Positions 33,982 to 44,198 of a stretch of DNA of 64,000 bases are shown here, piece by piece. Positions within the stretch are counted from its first letter, which is position 1, and each line of letters opens with the position of its first letter. The translations under genes were made by a program, and so were the position numbers. The notes below the pieces were generated by a model that saw nothing but the letters and a program-made list of their open reading frames with translations, did not search any database and was not told the DNA's origin. Source of the stretch: Bradyrhizobium symbiodeficiens (GTDB lineage Bacteria; Pseudomonadota; Alphaproteobacteria; Rhizobiales; Xanthobacteraceae); contig NZ_CP029427.2 of the NCBI RefSeq assembly GCF_002266465.3, positions 6,822,501 through 6,886,500 on the forward strand, given 5' to 3'.

Positions 33982-36900
33982 TCAGCCCGCCACGACCTCC
34001 GGCTTCTTCCCCTCGTTCCGCCCCTCGGCCAGATTCCGCACCACCACATAGAAGATCGGCGTGAACAACAGGCCGAACAGGGTGACGCCGATCATGCCGA
34101 AGAAGACGGCGACGCCGACCGCCTGCCGCATCTCCGAGCCGGAGCCGCTCGATATCACCAACGGCAGCACGCCGAGGATGAAGGCGAAGGACGTCATCAG
34201 GATCGGCCGCAGGCGCAACCGACAGGCGTCGATCACGGCCTCCAGCCGCGGCTTGCCCTCGTTCTCGATGTCGCGCGCGAACTCGACGATCAGGATCGCG
34301 TTCTTGGCCGCCAGCCCCACCAGCACGACGAAGCCGATCTGGGTGAGGATGTTGACGTCCTGCCCCATGATGCGCACGCCGATGGTGGCAGCTAACAGGC
34401 ACATCGGCACGATCAGGATCACCGCAAACGGCAGGGTCCAGCTGCCATATTGTGCGGCGAGCACGAGATAGACGAACAGCACGCAGATCGGGAACACGTA
34501 GAGGCCGGCATTGCCGCCGGTGATCTGCTGATAGGACAGGTCGGTCCATTCGAAGGTGAAGCCGCTCGGCAAGGTGTCGTCCGCCAGCTTCTTGATGGTG
34601 TTGAGCGCCGTGGTCGAGCTGGTGCCCGGCGCCGGCTCGCCCTGGAGCTCGGACGCCGCATAGAGATTGTAGCGCGCGACGCGGTCGGGACCCGAGACAT
34701 CCTTGAACTCGACCACGCTGCCGAGCATCACCATGTCGCCGGAGGCGTTGCGCGTGCGCAGGCGCGCGAGATCGCTCGGCTCTTTCCGGAACGGGAAGTC
34801 AGCCTGCGCGGTGACGTGATAGGTACGGCCAAACAGGTTGAAGTCGTTGACATAGGTCGATCCGAAATAGCTCTGGATCGTGTCGTTGATATTCGAGATA
34901 GGTACGCCGAGCTTCTGCGCCTTGGTGCGGTCGATGTCGACGAACAGCTGCGGCGTGTTGGCCGAGAACGGCGAGAACACCGTGGGAGCGAGCAGCGAGG
35001 GCGATTTGCGCGCCGCGGCGACAAGCTCGTCGGTGGCTGCGGCAAGCATCTCCGCTCCGCGCCCCTGGCGGTCCTGGATGCGGATGGTGAAGCCGCCGCC
35101 GGTGCCGATGCCCGGTACGGCCGGCGGCGGGATCACGATGATGAACGCGCCCTGGATCGCGGACAGGCGCTTGCGCAGCTCGGCCGTGATCGCATTGGCC
35201 GTGAGCCCTTTCTTGATCCGAGCCTCGGGCTCGTCGAACACCGGGAACAGCGCGGCCGCATTGCCGGCCTGCGTGCGGGTGGCGCCCGAGAAGCCGGCGA
35301 AGGCAGCGACGCGGACGATGCCCGGCGTATCGAGCGAGATCCGCTCGATCTCGCGCACGACCTCCGTGGTGCGCGCCAGCGACGCCGCGCCCGGCAATTG
35401 CGCGGAGATGATGACGTAGCCGCGGTCCTGCGCCGGAATGAAGCCTTGCGACGTGGTCGCGATCAGCCAGCCGGCACTGCCGATCAGCACGACGTAGATC
35501 AGGATCATCACCACCGAATGCCGAATGACAAAATTGGCAAGCCCGGCATAGCCGTGCGCCAGCCGGTCGAACACGCGGTTGAACACGCCGGTGAAGGCAC
35601 CCCACGCCCGCGCGATGACATTCCAGCTCGCCGGCGGCCGCTTCTCCACGTGCGGCGTGAGGATCTGCGAAGCCAGCGCGGGCGACAGGGTCAGCGAGCA
35701 GAAGCAGGAAATCGCGGTCGCAACCGCAATGGTGACGGCGAATTGCTGGAAGAACTGCCCGGAGATGCCGCCGAGGAACGCGGTCGGCACGAACACCGCG
35801 CAAAGCACCAGCGCGATCGAGACCAGCGCGCCGCCGACCTCCTCCATCGTCTTGAGCGCGGCGTCGCGCCGGCTCATGCCGTGCTCGAGATGGCGCTCGA
35901 CGTTCTCTACCACCACGATGGCGTCGTCGACGACGATGCCGACGGCGAGGACGAGGCCGAACAAAGTGAGGTTGTTAATGGAGAAGCCCAGCGCCGCCAT
36001 CACCGCGAAGGTGCCGACCAGCGACACAGGTATTGCGATGATCGGAATGATCGCGGGCCGCCAGCCCTGCAGGAACACCAGCACGACGATGACCACGAGC
36101 AGCATGGCTTCGTAGATGGTCTTGATCAGTTCGTGGACGGACTGGGCGATGAACTCGGTGGGATTATAGCCGATATTGTAGTCGAGGCCTTTCGGAAAGC
36201 TCTCCTTCAGCCTCGTCATGGTGTCGGTAATGTTCTTCGCGGTGGCGAGCGCGTTCGATCCCGGCCGCTGCGTCACCAGCATCGCGACCGCGGATTTGCG
36301 CAGCAGGAAGCTGTTGGTGGTGTAGGAGAGCGCGCCGAGCTCGATGCGGGCGACGTCGCGCAATCGCACGATACGGCCGTCGGAGCCGGCCTTGATCAGG
36401 ATGTCCTCGAACTGCTTCTGGTCCTTCAGGCGGCCGGTGAAGGTGAGGTTGGGCTGGAAGGCGCGATCGGCGATCGGCGGCTCGGCGATCTGGCCGCCCG
36501 CGATCTGCACGTTCTGGGCGCGGATCGCGGCCAGCACCTCCGCCGAGGTCAGGCCGAGATTGGCAATTCGATCAGGGTCGAGCCACAGCCGCATCGAATA
36601 GTCGCGCGCGCCGAACATCTGGATGTCGCCGACGCCGTCGAGACGCAGCAGCTGGTCGCGGACCTGGAGCAGCGCGTAGTTGGAGATGTAGAGCTGGTCG
36701 AAAGTGTCGTCCGGCGACAGCATGAACACGACCATCAGGATATCGGGCGAGTTCTTGCGGGTGGTGACGCCGTTGCGCTGGACCTCCTCGGGCAAGCGCG
36801 GCTGCGCGATCGCGACGCGGTTCTGCACCAGCACCTGGGCCTTGTCGAGATCGGTGCCGAGCTTGAAGGTGACGGTGATGGTGAGCTGGCCGTTCGAGGT

Positions 36901-37152
36901 GGCCTGGCTGTAGAGATACAGCATGTCCTCGACGCCGTTGATCTCCTGCTCGATGGGAGCGGCCACCGTGTCGGACACGGTCTGCGCGGAGGCGCCGGGA
37001 TATTGCGTCGTGACGACGACGGTCGGCGGCACCACTTGCGGATATTCGGACACCGGCAGGGTGGTGTAAGCGAGCGCGCCGACGATCAGCAGCACGATCG
37101 ACAGCACCATCGCCAGGATCGGCTGGTTGATGGAAAGACGGCCGAGATTCAT
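33982..37152 (-). CDS. RND efflux pump inner-membrane transporter (HAE1/AcrB family)
   Basis: The product has 1056 residues, normal for an AcrB-type pump. It begins with a membrane segment (LSINQPILAMVLSIVLL), followed by a large periplasmic domain, TM2-7, a second periplasmic domain and TM8-12. The proton-relay aspartates are in GIVVDDAIVVVENVER (D409, D410), and the late GLAAKNAILIVEFA is also conserved. It pumps hydrophobic compounds out through a trimeric complex with the adaptor encoded four bases upstream by overlap. No outer-membrane factor gene is seen. The substrate range is unknown. Confidence 0.96.
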   Translation of the reverse strand: MNLGRLSINQPILAMVLSIVLLIVGALAYTTLPVSEYPQVVPPTVVVTTQYPGASAQTVSDTVAAPIEQEINGVEDMLYLYSQATSNGQLTITVTFKLGTDLDKAQVLVQNRVAIAQPRLPEEVQRNGVTTRKNSPDILMVVFMLSPDDTFDQLYISNYALLQVRDQLLRLDGVGDIQMFGARDYSMRLWLDPDRIANLGLTSAEVLAAIRAQNVQIAGGQIAEPPIADRAFQPNLTFTGRLKDQKQFEDILIKAGSDGRIVRLRDVARIELGALSYTTNSFLLRKSAVAMLVTQRPGSNALATAKNITDTMTRLKESFPKGLDYNIGYNPTEFIAQSVHELIKTIYEAMLLVVIVVLVFLQGWRPAIIPIIAIPVSLVGTFAVMAALGFSINNLTLFGLVLAVGIVVDDAIVVVENVERHLEHGMSRRDAALKTMEEVGGALVSIALVLCAVFVPTAFLGGISGQFFQQFAVTIAVATAISCFCSLTLSPALASQILTPHVEKRPPASWNVIARAWGAFTGVFNRVFDRLAHGYAGLANFVIRHSVVMILIYVVLIGSAGWLIATTSQGFIPAQDRGYVIISAQLPGAASLARTTEVVREIERISLDTPGIVRVAAFAGFSGATRTQAGNAAALFPVFDEPEARIKKGLTANAITAELRKRLSAIQGAFIIVIPPPAVPGIGTGGGFTIRIQDRQGRGAEMLAAATDELVAAARKSPSLLAPTVFSPFSANTPQLFVDIDRTKAQKLGVPISNINDTIQSYFGSTYVNDFNLFGRTYHVTAQADFPFRKEPSDLARLRTRNASGDMVMLGSVVEFKDVSGPDRVARYNLYAASELQGEPAPGTSSTTALNTIKKLADDTLPSGFTFEWTDLSYQQITGGNAGLYVFPICVLFVYLVLAAQYGSWTLPFAVILIVPMCLLAATIGVRIMGQDVNILTQIGFVVLVGLAAKNAILIVEFARDIENEGKPRLEAVIDACRLRLRPILMTSFAFILGVLPLVISSGSGSEMRQAVGVAVFFGMIGVTLFGLLFTPIFYVVVRNLAEGRNEGKKPEVVAG

Positions 37153-38354
37153 GACTTGCCACCGGCTGGGGCTTGCGCCGTCTGCGGCGTGACCTTGGCG
37201 CCGACACGGGCGCGCTGGATGCCGTTGACGATGACGCGGTCATCGGCCTTCAATCCCTCGCGGATCACGCGCAGGCCTTCGTCGAGCGGCCCGAGCACCA
37301 CAGGGCGCGCCTCGACGGTGTCGTCGGGTTTCACCACGAACACGATCTTGCGGGACTGGTCGGTCGCAACAGCGACGTCCGGAATCAGCAGCGCCTCGTA
37401 GGGCGCGCTGCCGATCAGCCGGACGCGGCCGAACTGGCCGGGCAGGATCGACAGGTCCGTGTTCTTGACGACAGCGCGGCTGCGCAACGTGCCGGTCGAA
37501 ACGTCGAGCCGGTTGTCGAGGAAGTTGATGGTGCCTTCATGCGACGGCTTGGTTTCGCCGGCCAGCGTCACCTGCACCGGATTGGCCGTGTCACGCGAGC
37601 TCGGGCGCCGGCCTTCGAACCACAGCTTGCTGTATTTCATGAAGGTCGCCTCATCCATGTCGAAATAGACGTAGATCGGGTCGAGCGTGACGATCGAGGT
37701 CAGGAGGGTCGAAGAGCCATTGTCGCTGCCCTGCACGAGATTGCCGGGGCTGATGAGATGGCGGCTGACGCGGCCGGTCAACGGTGCCGTCACATGGGTG
37801 AATTCGATGTTCAGTCTGGCGGCTTTCAGCGCGCCTTCCGCCTGCACCTCCGCGGCATGCGCAGCTTGCAGGGCCTGACGGCGCTGGTCGACGACCTGCT
37901 CTGAGACCGCGCTGGTCTGCACCAGGCTGAGGCCGCGGTCGAGCTCGCGCTTGGCCAGCTCCACCTTGGCGCGGGCATCCGACAGCTGTCCCTCCGCCTG
38001 CGTGGCGACGGCCTCGAATGGACGCGGGTCGATCACATAGAGCAGATCGCCCTGATGGACGATGGCGCCGTCCTGGAATTCGACCGAGTTGACGAAACCG
38101 CCGACGCGCGGGCGCACCTGAACCTCCTCGACCGCCTCGAAGCGTCCGGTGAACTCGTCCCAATCGGTGACGGTGCGCTTGACCGGCTGGGCGACCGTCA
38201 CCGGCGGCGGCGGCGGCGCGGCTGCTTGCGAAGTCGGCTGCCCGCAACCGGTGAGCGCGAACGAAGCGACGAGGAGACCCGCTAGTGCGTAATGCCGCGG
38301 CTGGACGAATTCGTGCTTTTTGACAAGTCGCTCGCTTCCATCCGGTCCAGCCAT
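37149..38354 (-). CDS. RND efflux periplasmic adaptor lipoprotein
   Basis: The product has about 401 residues. The lipobox LTGC (near residue 37-39) follows a hydrophobic signal. VRPRVGGFVNSVEFQDG and HVTAPLTGRVSRHLISPGN form the biotinyl-lipoyl-like halves, with a helical hairpin rich in Ala, Glu and Gln between. It links the RND pump to an outer-membrane channel. I chose the ATG at 38354 because GAGGA lies about 8 bases upstream; another ATG at 38369 is in frame. The stop overlaps the pump start (ATGA). Confidence 0.94.
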   Translation of the reverse strand: MAGPDGSERLVKKHEFVQPRHYALAGLLVASFALTGCGQPTSQAAAPPPPPVTVAQPVKRTVTDWDEFTGRFEAVEEVQVRPRVGGFVNSVEFQDGAIVHQGDLLYVIDPRPFEAVATQAEGQLSDARAKVELAKRELDRGLSLVQTSAVSEQVVDQRRQALQAAHAAEVQAEGALKAARLNIEFTHVTAPLTGRVSRHLISPGNLVQGSDNGSSTLLTSIVTLDPIYVYFDMDEATFMKYSKLWFEGRRPSSRDTANPVQVTLAGETKPSHEGTINFLDNRLDVSTGTLRSRAVVKNTDLSILPGQFGRVRLIGSAPYEALLIPDVAVATDQSRKIVFVVKPDDTVEARPVVLGPLDEGLRVIREGLKADDRVIVNGIQRARVGAKVTPQTAQAPAGGKS

Positions 38355-38683
38355 CCCAGGTCCTCGCATCGTCCTTTGTCAAAAGCCGCGGAAAAAGCAG
38401 GGTAGGCATTTACCCGCGGGCGTCCCAAGATGGGTGGAGTTGATGAACACTTCAAGGCCAAAGCGCGTGCGGGGCGTCCAAGCGCACCCTGACCGGATGG
38501 CGGGTTGACGGACCCGAGCGGAGCTCTCTCACGCGATGCGAGACTGTGACGAAGGCACGATGCCACCCACCCCTGAAGGAGAAGGATAAAGGAAACAAGC
38601 CAGCGCCTTCGCACATGACGGGAGCCGGTGGCTCGGCTAGATTACTTCCACAAAAACAAGACGAATTGTCCGGGAGGACAGGC
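38355..38683. other. Divergent upstream region of the RND pump and the alcohol dehydrogenase
   Basis: This 329-base gap has no gene I trust. It holds a GAAGGAGAAGGATAAAGG purine stretch (38573-38590) and, at its right end, the GGGAGGA Shine-Dalgarno of the dehydrogenase. No regulator gene or operator palindrome is seen, although pump genes of this type are often repressed from such a position. Confidence 0.5.
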
Positions 38684-39838
38684 GTGCATCAAGGACGTGT
38701 CGTTTTCGGCGCGATCGAGGAGGTCGTGTTCGGCCATCCTGCGACTGAGGCCATCGTCGCGCAGATGGACCGGCTGGGAACACATCGTGCTTTCCTGATG
38801 GTGTCGGGCACGCTCAACCGGCAGACCGATGAAATCGAGAAGATCAAGCAGGCCCTGGGCTCCCGCTGCGCCGGCCTGTTCGATGCGATGCCGGCGCATA
38901 CGCCGCGCGAGGCGGTGATCGCGGCTGCAAATGCCGCGCGCGAGGCGGGTGCCGATCTGATCGTCACCGTGGGCGGCGGCTCGATCACCGACGGTGCCAA
39001 GGCGGTGCAGCTTTGCCTCGCCAACGGCATCGACGATGTCGACGGTATCGAGCGCATCCGCGTGCACAAGGGCATAGCGCCCGAGATGAATGCGCCGACG
39101 GTGCGGCAGGTCAGCGTGCCGACCACGATCGCCGGCGGCGAGTTCAGCGCGATCGCGGGCGTCACCGACCGCCGCACCAACGTGAAGCAGATGCTGCGGC
39201 ACCCGCTGGCTGTGCCGCGCGCGACCATCCTCGATCCCGCCATTACCGTGCACACGCCGGAATGGCTGTTCCTGTCGACCGGGGTCCGCGCCATCGACCA
39301 TTGCGTCGAGGCGATCTGCTCGCGCGAGACGCATCCTTACGCCGACGCGCAATCGGTGAAGGGCCTCGCGATGCTCGCCGACGCCTTGCCGCGGGTGAAA
39401 GCCGATCCCGCCGATCTCGACGCGCGGATGGATGCGCAAATCGGCACCTGGCTGTCGATGGGCGCGCTCGCGGCCGGCGTTCCCATGGGCGCGAGCCACG
39501 GCATCGGCTACGTGCTGGGCGCGGCCTTCGACGTGCCGCATGGCTACACCTCCTGCATCATGCTGCCGGCGGTGATGCGCTGGAACGCGCGCGACAATGC
39601 CGAGCGGCAGATGATCGTCGCCGCCGCCATGGGTTATCCCGGCCACGCCGCTGCCGACGTGCTCGATGCCTTCATCCGCTCGCTCGGCATGCCGCGCAGC
39701 CTCGCGGAGATGCGCGTCTCGCCCGAGCATTTCGACGATATCGCCGAACAGGCGATGCGGACGAACTGGATTCCGCGCAATCCTCGCAAGATCGAGGGTC
39801 CTGTCGATTTGCGCGAAATCCTGCTTCTCGCCGCCTGA
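38684..39838 (+). CDS. Iron-containing alcohol dehydrogenase / maleylacetate reductase-like
   Basis: The product has 384 residues of the type III (iron-containing) dehydrogenase fold. The nucleotide-binding part holds VTVGGGSITDGAKAVQLC. The metal site uses histidines in GVRAIDHCVEA and GASHGIGYVLGA...VPHGYTS. A short chain without the usual bulky N-terminus resembles maleylacetate reductases. It oxidises an alcohol or reduces a keto/ene acid with NAD(P). The start is GTG at 38684 with GGGAGGA five bases upstream; upstream ATGs in frame are rejected. A CoA ligase gene follows after 18 bases, so the pair may form one route. The substrate is unknown. Confidence 0.88.
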   Translation: MHQGRVVFGAIEEVVFGHPATEAIVAQMDRLGTHRAFLMVSGTLNRQTDEIEKIKQALGSRCAGLFDAMPAHTPREAVIAAANAAREAGADLIVTVGGGSITDGAKAVQLCLANGIDDVDGIERIRVHKGIAPEMNAPTVRQVSVPTTIAGGEFSAIAGVTDRRTNVKQMLRHPLAVPRATILDPAITVHTPEWLFLSTGVRAIDHCVEAICSRETHPYADAQSVKGLAMLADALPRVKADPADLDARMDAQIGTWLSMGALAAGVPMGASHGIGYVLGAAFDVPHGYTSCIMLPAVMRWNARDNAERQMIVAAAMGYPGHAAADVLDAFIRSLGMPRSLAEMRVSPEHFDDIAEQAMRTNWIPRNPRKIEGPVDLREILLLAA

Positions 39839-39856
39839 TCCAGAGCCGGAGGATAG

Positions 39857-41407
39857 ATGTACCCAGGTCAGCATGCCCGCCTACGCCCGCTGCAGCCCGC
39901 CTTCATCATGGCGACAACAGGCGAGGCCGTCACCTATCGCGAGCTCGATGCGCGCAGCAACCGGCTGGCCCAATTGTTCCGCAAGCACGGCCTGAAGCGG
40001 CTCGACCACTATTCGATCTTCATGGAGAACAATTCGCGCTATCTCGAGGCCTGCGGCGCGGGCGAGCGCTCCGGGCTGTATTACACTTGCATCAACTCCT
40101 TCCTGACGCCGGGCGAACTCGCCTATCTGCTGGTCAACAGCCAGTCGAAGATCCTGATCACCTCGGTGGCGAAGCTCGACATCGCCCGCGAGGCGATCCA
40201 GGCTTGTCCCGATATCAAGCTCTGCATCGTCGCCGACGGCCCCGGCGAGAGCGAGCGCATCGTCGGTCTTGCGGACGTGACCGCGGATATGCCGACAACA
40301 CCGATCGCGGACGAGTGGCTCGGCACCGCCATGCTCTATTCGTCCGGCACGACGGGACGGCCGAAAGGCATTTTGCGACCGCTGCCGGAGGAGCCGCCGA
40401 AGTACAATCTGCCGCTGTTCGATTTCCTGACAAAACTTTGGCACTACCGCGAGGGCATGGTCTATCTCTCGCCGGCGCCGCTCTATCATTCCGCGCCGCA
40501 GGCGGCCGTGAACCTCACGATCCGCATGGGCGGCACCGTGATCATCATGGAGAGCTTCGATCCCGAACGCTACCTCGAGCTGGTCCAGCGCTGGGGCATC
40601 ACGCACACCCAGCTGGTGCCGACGATGTTCTCGCGCATGCTGAAGCTGCCGGAGGAGGTGCGTGGCCGCTACGACCTGTCATCGCTGGAGATCGCGATCC
40701 ATGCCGCGGCGCCCTGCCCGGCGCTGGTCAAGGACGACATGATCAAATGGTGGGGCCCTATCATCCACGAATATTACGGCGCGACCGAAGGCCTCGGCTT
40801 CACTGCCTGCAACAGTGAGGAATGGCTCGCCCATCGCGGTACCGTCGGCAAGGTGCTGCTCGGCGACCTCCACATCCTCGACGAGAACATGCGGGATTGC
40901 CCGACCGGCACGCCCGGCCAGGTGTGGTTCAAGACGGCGACGCCGTTCGAATATTTCAACGATCCGGAGAAGACCAGGGAGGCACGTTCGGCCGACGGCA
41001 GCATGAGCACGGTCGGCGATGTCGGCTATGTCGATGCCGACCGCTTCCTGTACCTGACCGACCGGGCGACCTTCATGATCATCTCCGGCGGTGTGAACAT
41101 CTATCCGCAGGAATGCGAGAATCTGCTGATCACCCATCCCAAGGTCGCCGATGCCGCCGTGTTCGGCGTGCCCAATCCCGATCTCGGCGAAGAGGTGAAG
41201 GCGGTGGTGCAGCCGATGCCCGGAATCGCGCCGGACGCGGCGCTCGCCGAAGAGCTGATCGCGTTCTGCGCAAAATCGCTGTCGCGGCAGAAGGTGCCGC
41301 GCTCGGTGGATTTCGAGAAGGAATTGCCGCGGCTGCCGACGGGGAAATTGTACAAGCGCCTGCTGCGGGACCGGTATTGGGGCAACAAGGCGTCACGGAT
41401 CGTGTGA
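39857..41407 (+). CDS. AMP-forming acyl-CoA ligase
   Basis: The product has 516 residues of the ANL superfamily. The ATP loop is YSSGTTGRPKGILRP, the A5 region is EYYGATEGLG, the A7 region GDVGYVDADRFLYLTDR and the catalytic lysine motif PRLPTGKLYKR near the C-terminus. It activates a carboxylic acid to its CoA ester in the cytoplasm. It follows the iron alcohol dehydrogenase gene by 18 bases. A 195-base gap separates it from the dipeptide-type transporter, which may feed the same pathway. The carboxylic acid is unknown; medium- to long-chain or aromatic acids are both possible. Confidence 0.92.
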   Translation: MYPGQHARLRPLQPAFIMATTGEAVTYRELDARSNRLAQLFRKHGLKRLDHYSIFMENNSRYLEACGAGERSGLYYTCINSFLTPGELAYLLVNSQSKILITSVAKLDIAREAIQACPDIKLCIVADGPGESERIVGLADVTADMPTTPIADEWLGTAMLYSSGTTGRPKGILRPLPEEPPKYNLPLFDFLTKLWHYREGMVYLSPAPLYHSAPQAAVNLTIRMGGTVIIMESFDPERYLELVQRWGITHTQLVPTMFSRMLKLPEEVRGRYDLSSLEIAIHAAAPCPALVKDDMIKWWGPIIHEYYGATEGLGFTACNSEEWLAHRGTVGKVLLGDLHILDENMRDCPTGTPGQVWFKTATPFEYFNDPEKTREARSADGSMSTVGDVGYVDADRFLYLTDRATFMIISGGVNIYPQECENLLITHPKVADAAVFGVPNPDLGEEVKAVVQPMPGIAPDAALAEELIAFCAKSLSRQKVPRSVDFEKELPRLPTGKLYKRLLRDRYWGNKASRIV

Positions 41408-41602
41408 GGCTCCCCGCAACTTCGGCACAACAGCCGCTTGTTCGCACTTGCACTCTCACATTGTGCGCAGGCGAAACTCCGGAGCGTTCCGTCATCCCAA
41501 TTGTCGAGAGGTCGGACGTCCTTGCGGGTTGCCTCGCTGCGCGCGCCTCGCTATCGTCAACACAAACAGGCCGCAAAAGGCCGATCTCCAGGGAGGATGA
41601 GC

Positions 41603-43201
41603 ATGCGGAGCGTATGGACGCTCGCCGCAATGGCGGCGCTATCTGTGCTGACGGCCTCAACCATCACGCTCGCCGGCGAGCCCAAGCAAGGCGGCGTCCT
41701 GCGGATGTATCACCGCGACAGTCCGGCAAACGCATCCATCCTCGAAGGCGCGACCTATTCGGTCAACGTGCCGTTCATGGGCGTTTTCAACAATCTCGTC
41801 ATTTACGACCAGCACATCGCGCAGAATAGTCCTGATACCCTTCGGCCCGAACTGGCCGAAAGCTGGTCCTGGGGCAACGACAACAAGAAGCTAACGTTCA
41901 AACTGCGCCAGGGCGTCAAATGGCATGACGGCAAGCCGTTCACGTCGGCCGATGTCAAATGCACCTTCGATCTCCTGATGGGAAAATCACAGCAGAAGCT
42001 TCGGCAGAATCCGCGCAAGGCCTGGTACAGCGAGGTCAACGACATCACGACAAGCGGCGATTTCGAGGTCTCCTTCGATTTGAAGCGGCCGCAACCCTCG
42101 CTGCTGGCGATGCTGGCGTCCGGCTATACGCCGATCTATCCCTGTCACGTCTCGCCGGCGGACATGCGCACCCATCCGATCGGGACCGGACCGTTCAAAT
42201 TCGTCGAGTTCAAGGCCAATGAATCGATCAAGCTGACGCGCAATCCGGACTATTGGAAGAAGGGTCTGCCCCATCTCGACGGCATCGAGTACACCATCAT
42301 CACGAACCGCTCGACCGCGATCCTCGCTTTCGTCGCCGGCAAGTTCGACATGACCTTCCCGACGCACATCACCATCCCACTGCTGAAGGACATCAAGTCG
42401 CAGGCGCCGAACGCGACCTGCGTCGTCGAGCCGACCAACGTTTCGACCAACATCATCGTCAATTCGAGCTCGCCGCCGTTCGACAACATCGATATCCGCC
42501 GGGCGATGGCGATGGCGCTCGACCGCAAGGCCTTCGTCGATATCCTGTTCGAAGGCCAGGCCGATATCGGCGGCACCATGCTGCCGCCGCCGCAAGGCAT
42601 CTGGGGCATGCCCAAGGACAAGCTCGAGACCATTGCGGGCTACGGGCCGAACGTGAATGCGAACCGCGAGGAGGCGAAGAAGCTGATGCAGAAGGCGGGC
42701 TACGGCCCGGACAAGCATCTCGCGGTGAAAGTCTCGACCCGGAACATCGCGGAATATCGAGACCCCGCCGTGATCCTGATCGACCAGCTCAAGAGCATCT
42801 ATATCGACGGCGAGCTCGACGTCGTCGAGACCGCGAACTGGTTCCCGAAGGTCGCGCGCAAGGACTACATGCTGGGCCTCAACCTGACCGGCAATTCCGT
42901 CGACGATCCCGACCAGTCCTTCTACGAGAACTATTCCTGCGGCTCGGAGCGGAACTACACCAATTACTGCAACAAGGAGATCGAGAAGCTGTTCGACGCG
43001 CAGTCCCAGGAGACCGACATCGCCAAGCGCAAGCCGCAGGTGTGGGAGATCGACAAGAAGCTGCAAGAAGATGTCGCACGCCCGATCATCTTCCACGCAC
43101 GGGCCGGCACGTGCTGGCAGCCCTATGTCAAGGGCGTCACGATCATGTCGAACAGCTCCTATAACGGCTTTCGCTACGAGGATGTGTGGCTCGACAAGTA
43201 G
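41603..43201 (+). CDS. Dipeptide/oligopeptide-type ABC substrate-binding protein
   Basis: The product has 532 residues, with a signal peptide ending near TLAGEPK. The SBP_bac_5 fold is shown by KQGGVLRMYHRD, VFNNLVIYDQHIAQN and PELAESWSWGNDNKKLTF, and by FKLRQGVKWHDGKPFTSADV. It delivers a peptide or other bulky solute to the permeases encoded next. I chose the ATG at 41603, six bases after GGGAGG; an earlier ATG at 41597 leaves no spacing. First gene of a complete five-gene transporter. The ligand is unknown; such proteins also bind nickel, opines or sugars. Confidence 0.92.
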   Translation: MRSVWTLAAMAALSVLTASTITLAGEPKQGGVLRMYHRDSPANASILEGATYSVNVPFMGVFNNLVIYDQHIAQNSPDTLRPELAESWSWGNDNKKLTFKLRQGVKWHDGKPFTSADVKCTFDLLMGKSQQKLRQNPRKAWYSEVNDITTSGDFEVSFDLKRPQPSLLAMLASGYTPIYPCHVSPADMRTHPIGTGPFKFVEFKANESIKLTRNPDYWKKGLPHLDGIEYTIITNRSTAILAFVAGKFDMTFPTHITIPLLKDIKSQAPNATCVVEPTNVSTNIIVNSSSPPFDNIDIRRAMAMALDRKAFVDILFEGQADIGGTMLPPPQGIWGMPKDKLETIAGYGPNVNANREEAKKLMQKAGYGPDKHLAVKVSTRNIAEYRDPAVILIDQLKSIYIDGELDVVETANWFPKVARKDYMLGLNLTGNSVDDPDQSFYENYSCGSERNYTNYCNKEIEKLFDAQSQETDIAKRKPQVWEIDKKLQEDVARPIIFHARAGTCWQPYVKGVTIMSNSSYNGFRYEDVWLDK

Positions 43202-43241
43202 CGCGCCAGGCTGAAGACTAGCGGCTCGCGGAGGGCGGAGG

Positions 43242-44189
43242 ATGCTTGCCTATCTGGTGCGACGCCTGTTCCTGATGCTCGTGACCCTGTTCGGGATCTC
43301 GATCGTCATTTTCCTGCTGCTGCGCATCGTGCCCGGCAATATCGTCGACATCCTGTTCGCCGCGGCCGGCTATGTCGATCCCGCCGACAAGGCCAATCTG
43401 GAGAAGGAGCTCGGCCTCGACCAGCCGCTGGTGATGCAATATTGGCACTGGATTAGCGGCTTCCTGCGCGGTGACTTCGGCTACTCCTACGTCTCCGAGA
43501 AGCCGGCGCTTCAGGAGATATTGCCGCGGATCCCGATCACAGCGCGGCTCGCCGGCCTCGCGCTGCTGTTCTCGGCCTCGATCGGCATCCCGCTCGGCGT
43601 CATCAGCGCGGTGAAGCAAGGCACGCGGCTGGATTACGCCTTGCGTGTCGTCAGCTTGAGCGGATTGTCGCTGCCCTCGTTCTGGCTCGGGCTGCTCATA
43701 CTGACAGCGTCGGTGGCGATGTTCGGCCAGATGCCGATCTTCAATCCGAATCCGCAGACCTGGCTCGAGGCGTTCGCAACCTACGCCGTGCCCGCCGCCG
43801 CCGTCGGCTTCCGCAGCGCGGCCCTGACCATGCGCATCACGCGGTCCTCGATGCTGGAGGTGCTGCGCCAGGATTACATCCGCACCGCGCGCGCGAAAGG
43901 CGCCTCCGACGCCGCCGTCAACTATCGGCACGCGCTGAAGAACGCGATCCTGCCCGTCATCACCGTGATCGGCATCGAAGCGGCATTCCTGATCGGCGGC
44001 CTGATCGTCACCGAGACGGTGTTCAACATCCCCGGCGTCGCCCGCTTCTTGGTCGAGGCGATCCGCTGGCGCGACTATCCGATCGTGCAGAACCTCGTGA
44101 TGCTGATCGCCGTCGTGGTGGTGAGCGCGAATTTCATCGTCGACATGCTCTACGCCGTGTTCGATCCGCGCATCAGGTACACGGATTAG
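43242..44189 (+). CDS. ABC permease, DppB type
   Basis: The product has 315 residues and six membrane segments. The ATPase-docking EAA loop lies in the RTARAKGASDAAVNYRHALKN stretch, present here in part, and the N-terminus ends a first helix with LRIVPGN, all typical of DppB/OppB. The start has a GGAGGG Shine-Dalgarno. Ten bases separate it from the next permease gene. Confidence 0.94.
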   Translation: MLAYLVRRLFLMLVTLFGISIVIFLLLRIVPGNIVDILFAAAGYVDPADKANLEKELGLDQPLVMQYWHWISGFLRGDFGYSYVSEKPALQEILPRIPITARLAGLALLFSASIGIPLGVISAVKQGTRLDYALRVVSLSGLSLPSFWLGLLILTASVAMFGQMPIFNPNPQTWLEAFATYAVPAAAVGFRSAALTMRITRSSMLEVLRQDYIRTARAKGASDAAVNYRHALKNAILPVITVIGIEAAFLIGGLIVTETVFNIPGVARFLVEAIRWRDYPIVQNLVMLIAVVVVSANFIVDMLYAVFDPRIRYTD

Positions 44190-44198
44190 GAGATCAAT

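Noticed and set aside
34450-37401. 983-codon open frame on the plus strand opposite the RND pump
   Set aside because: It is rich in Arg, Gly, Asp and His with no domain or membrane pattern, and is antisense to a pump with full AcrB motifs. Such shadows are usual at high G+C.
38282-38614. 110-codon minus-strand frame upstream of the RND adaptor as a TetR-type repressor
   Set aside because: No helix-turn-helix pattern, overlaps the adaptor start, and its composition is that of a shadow frame.
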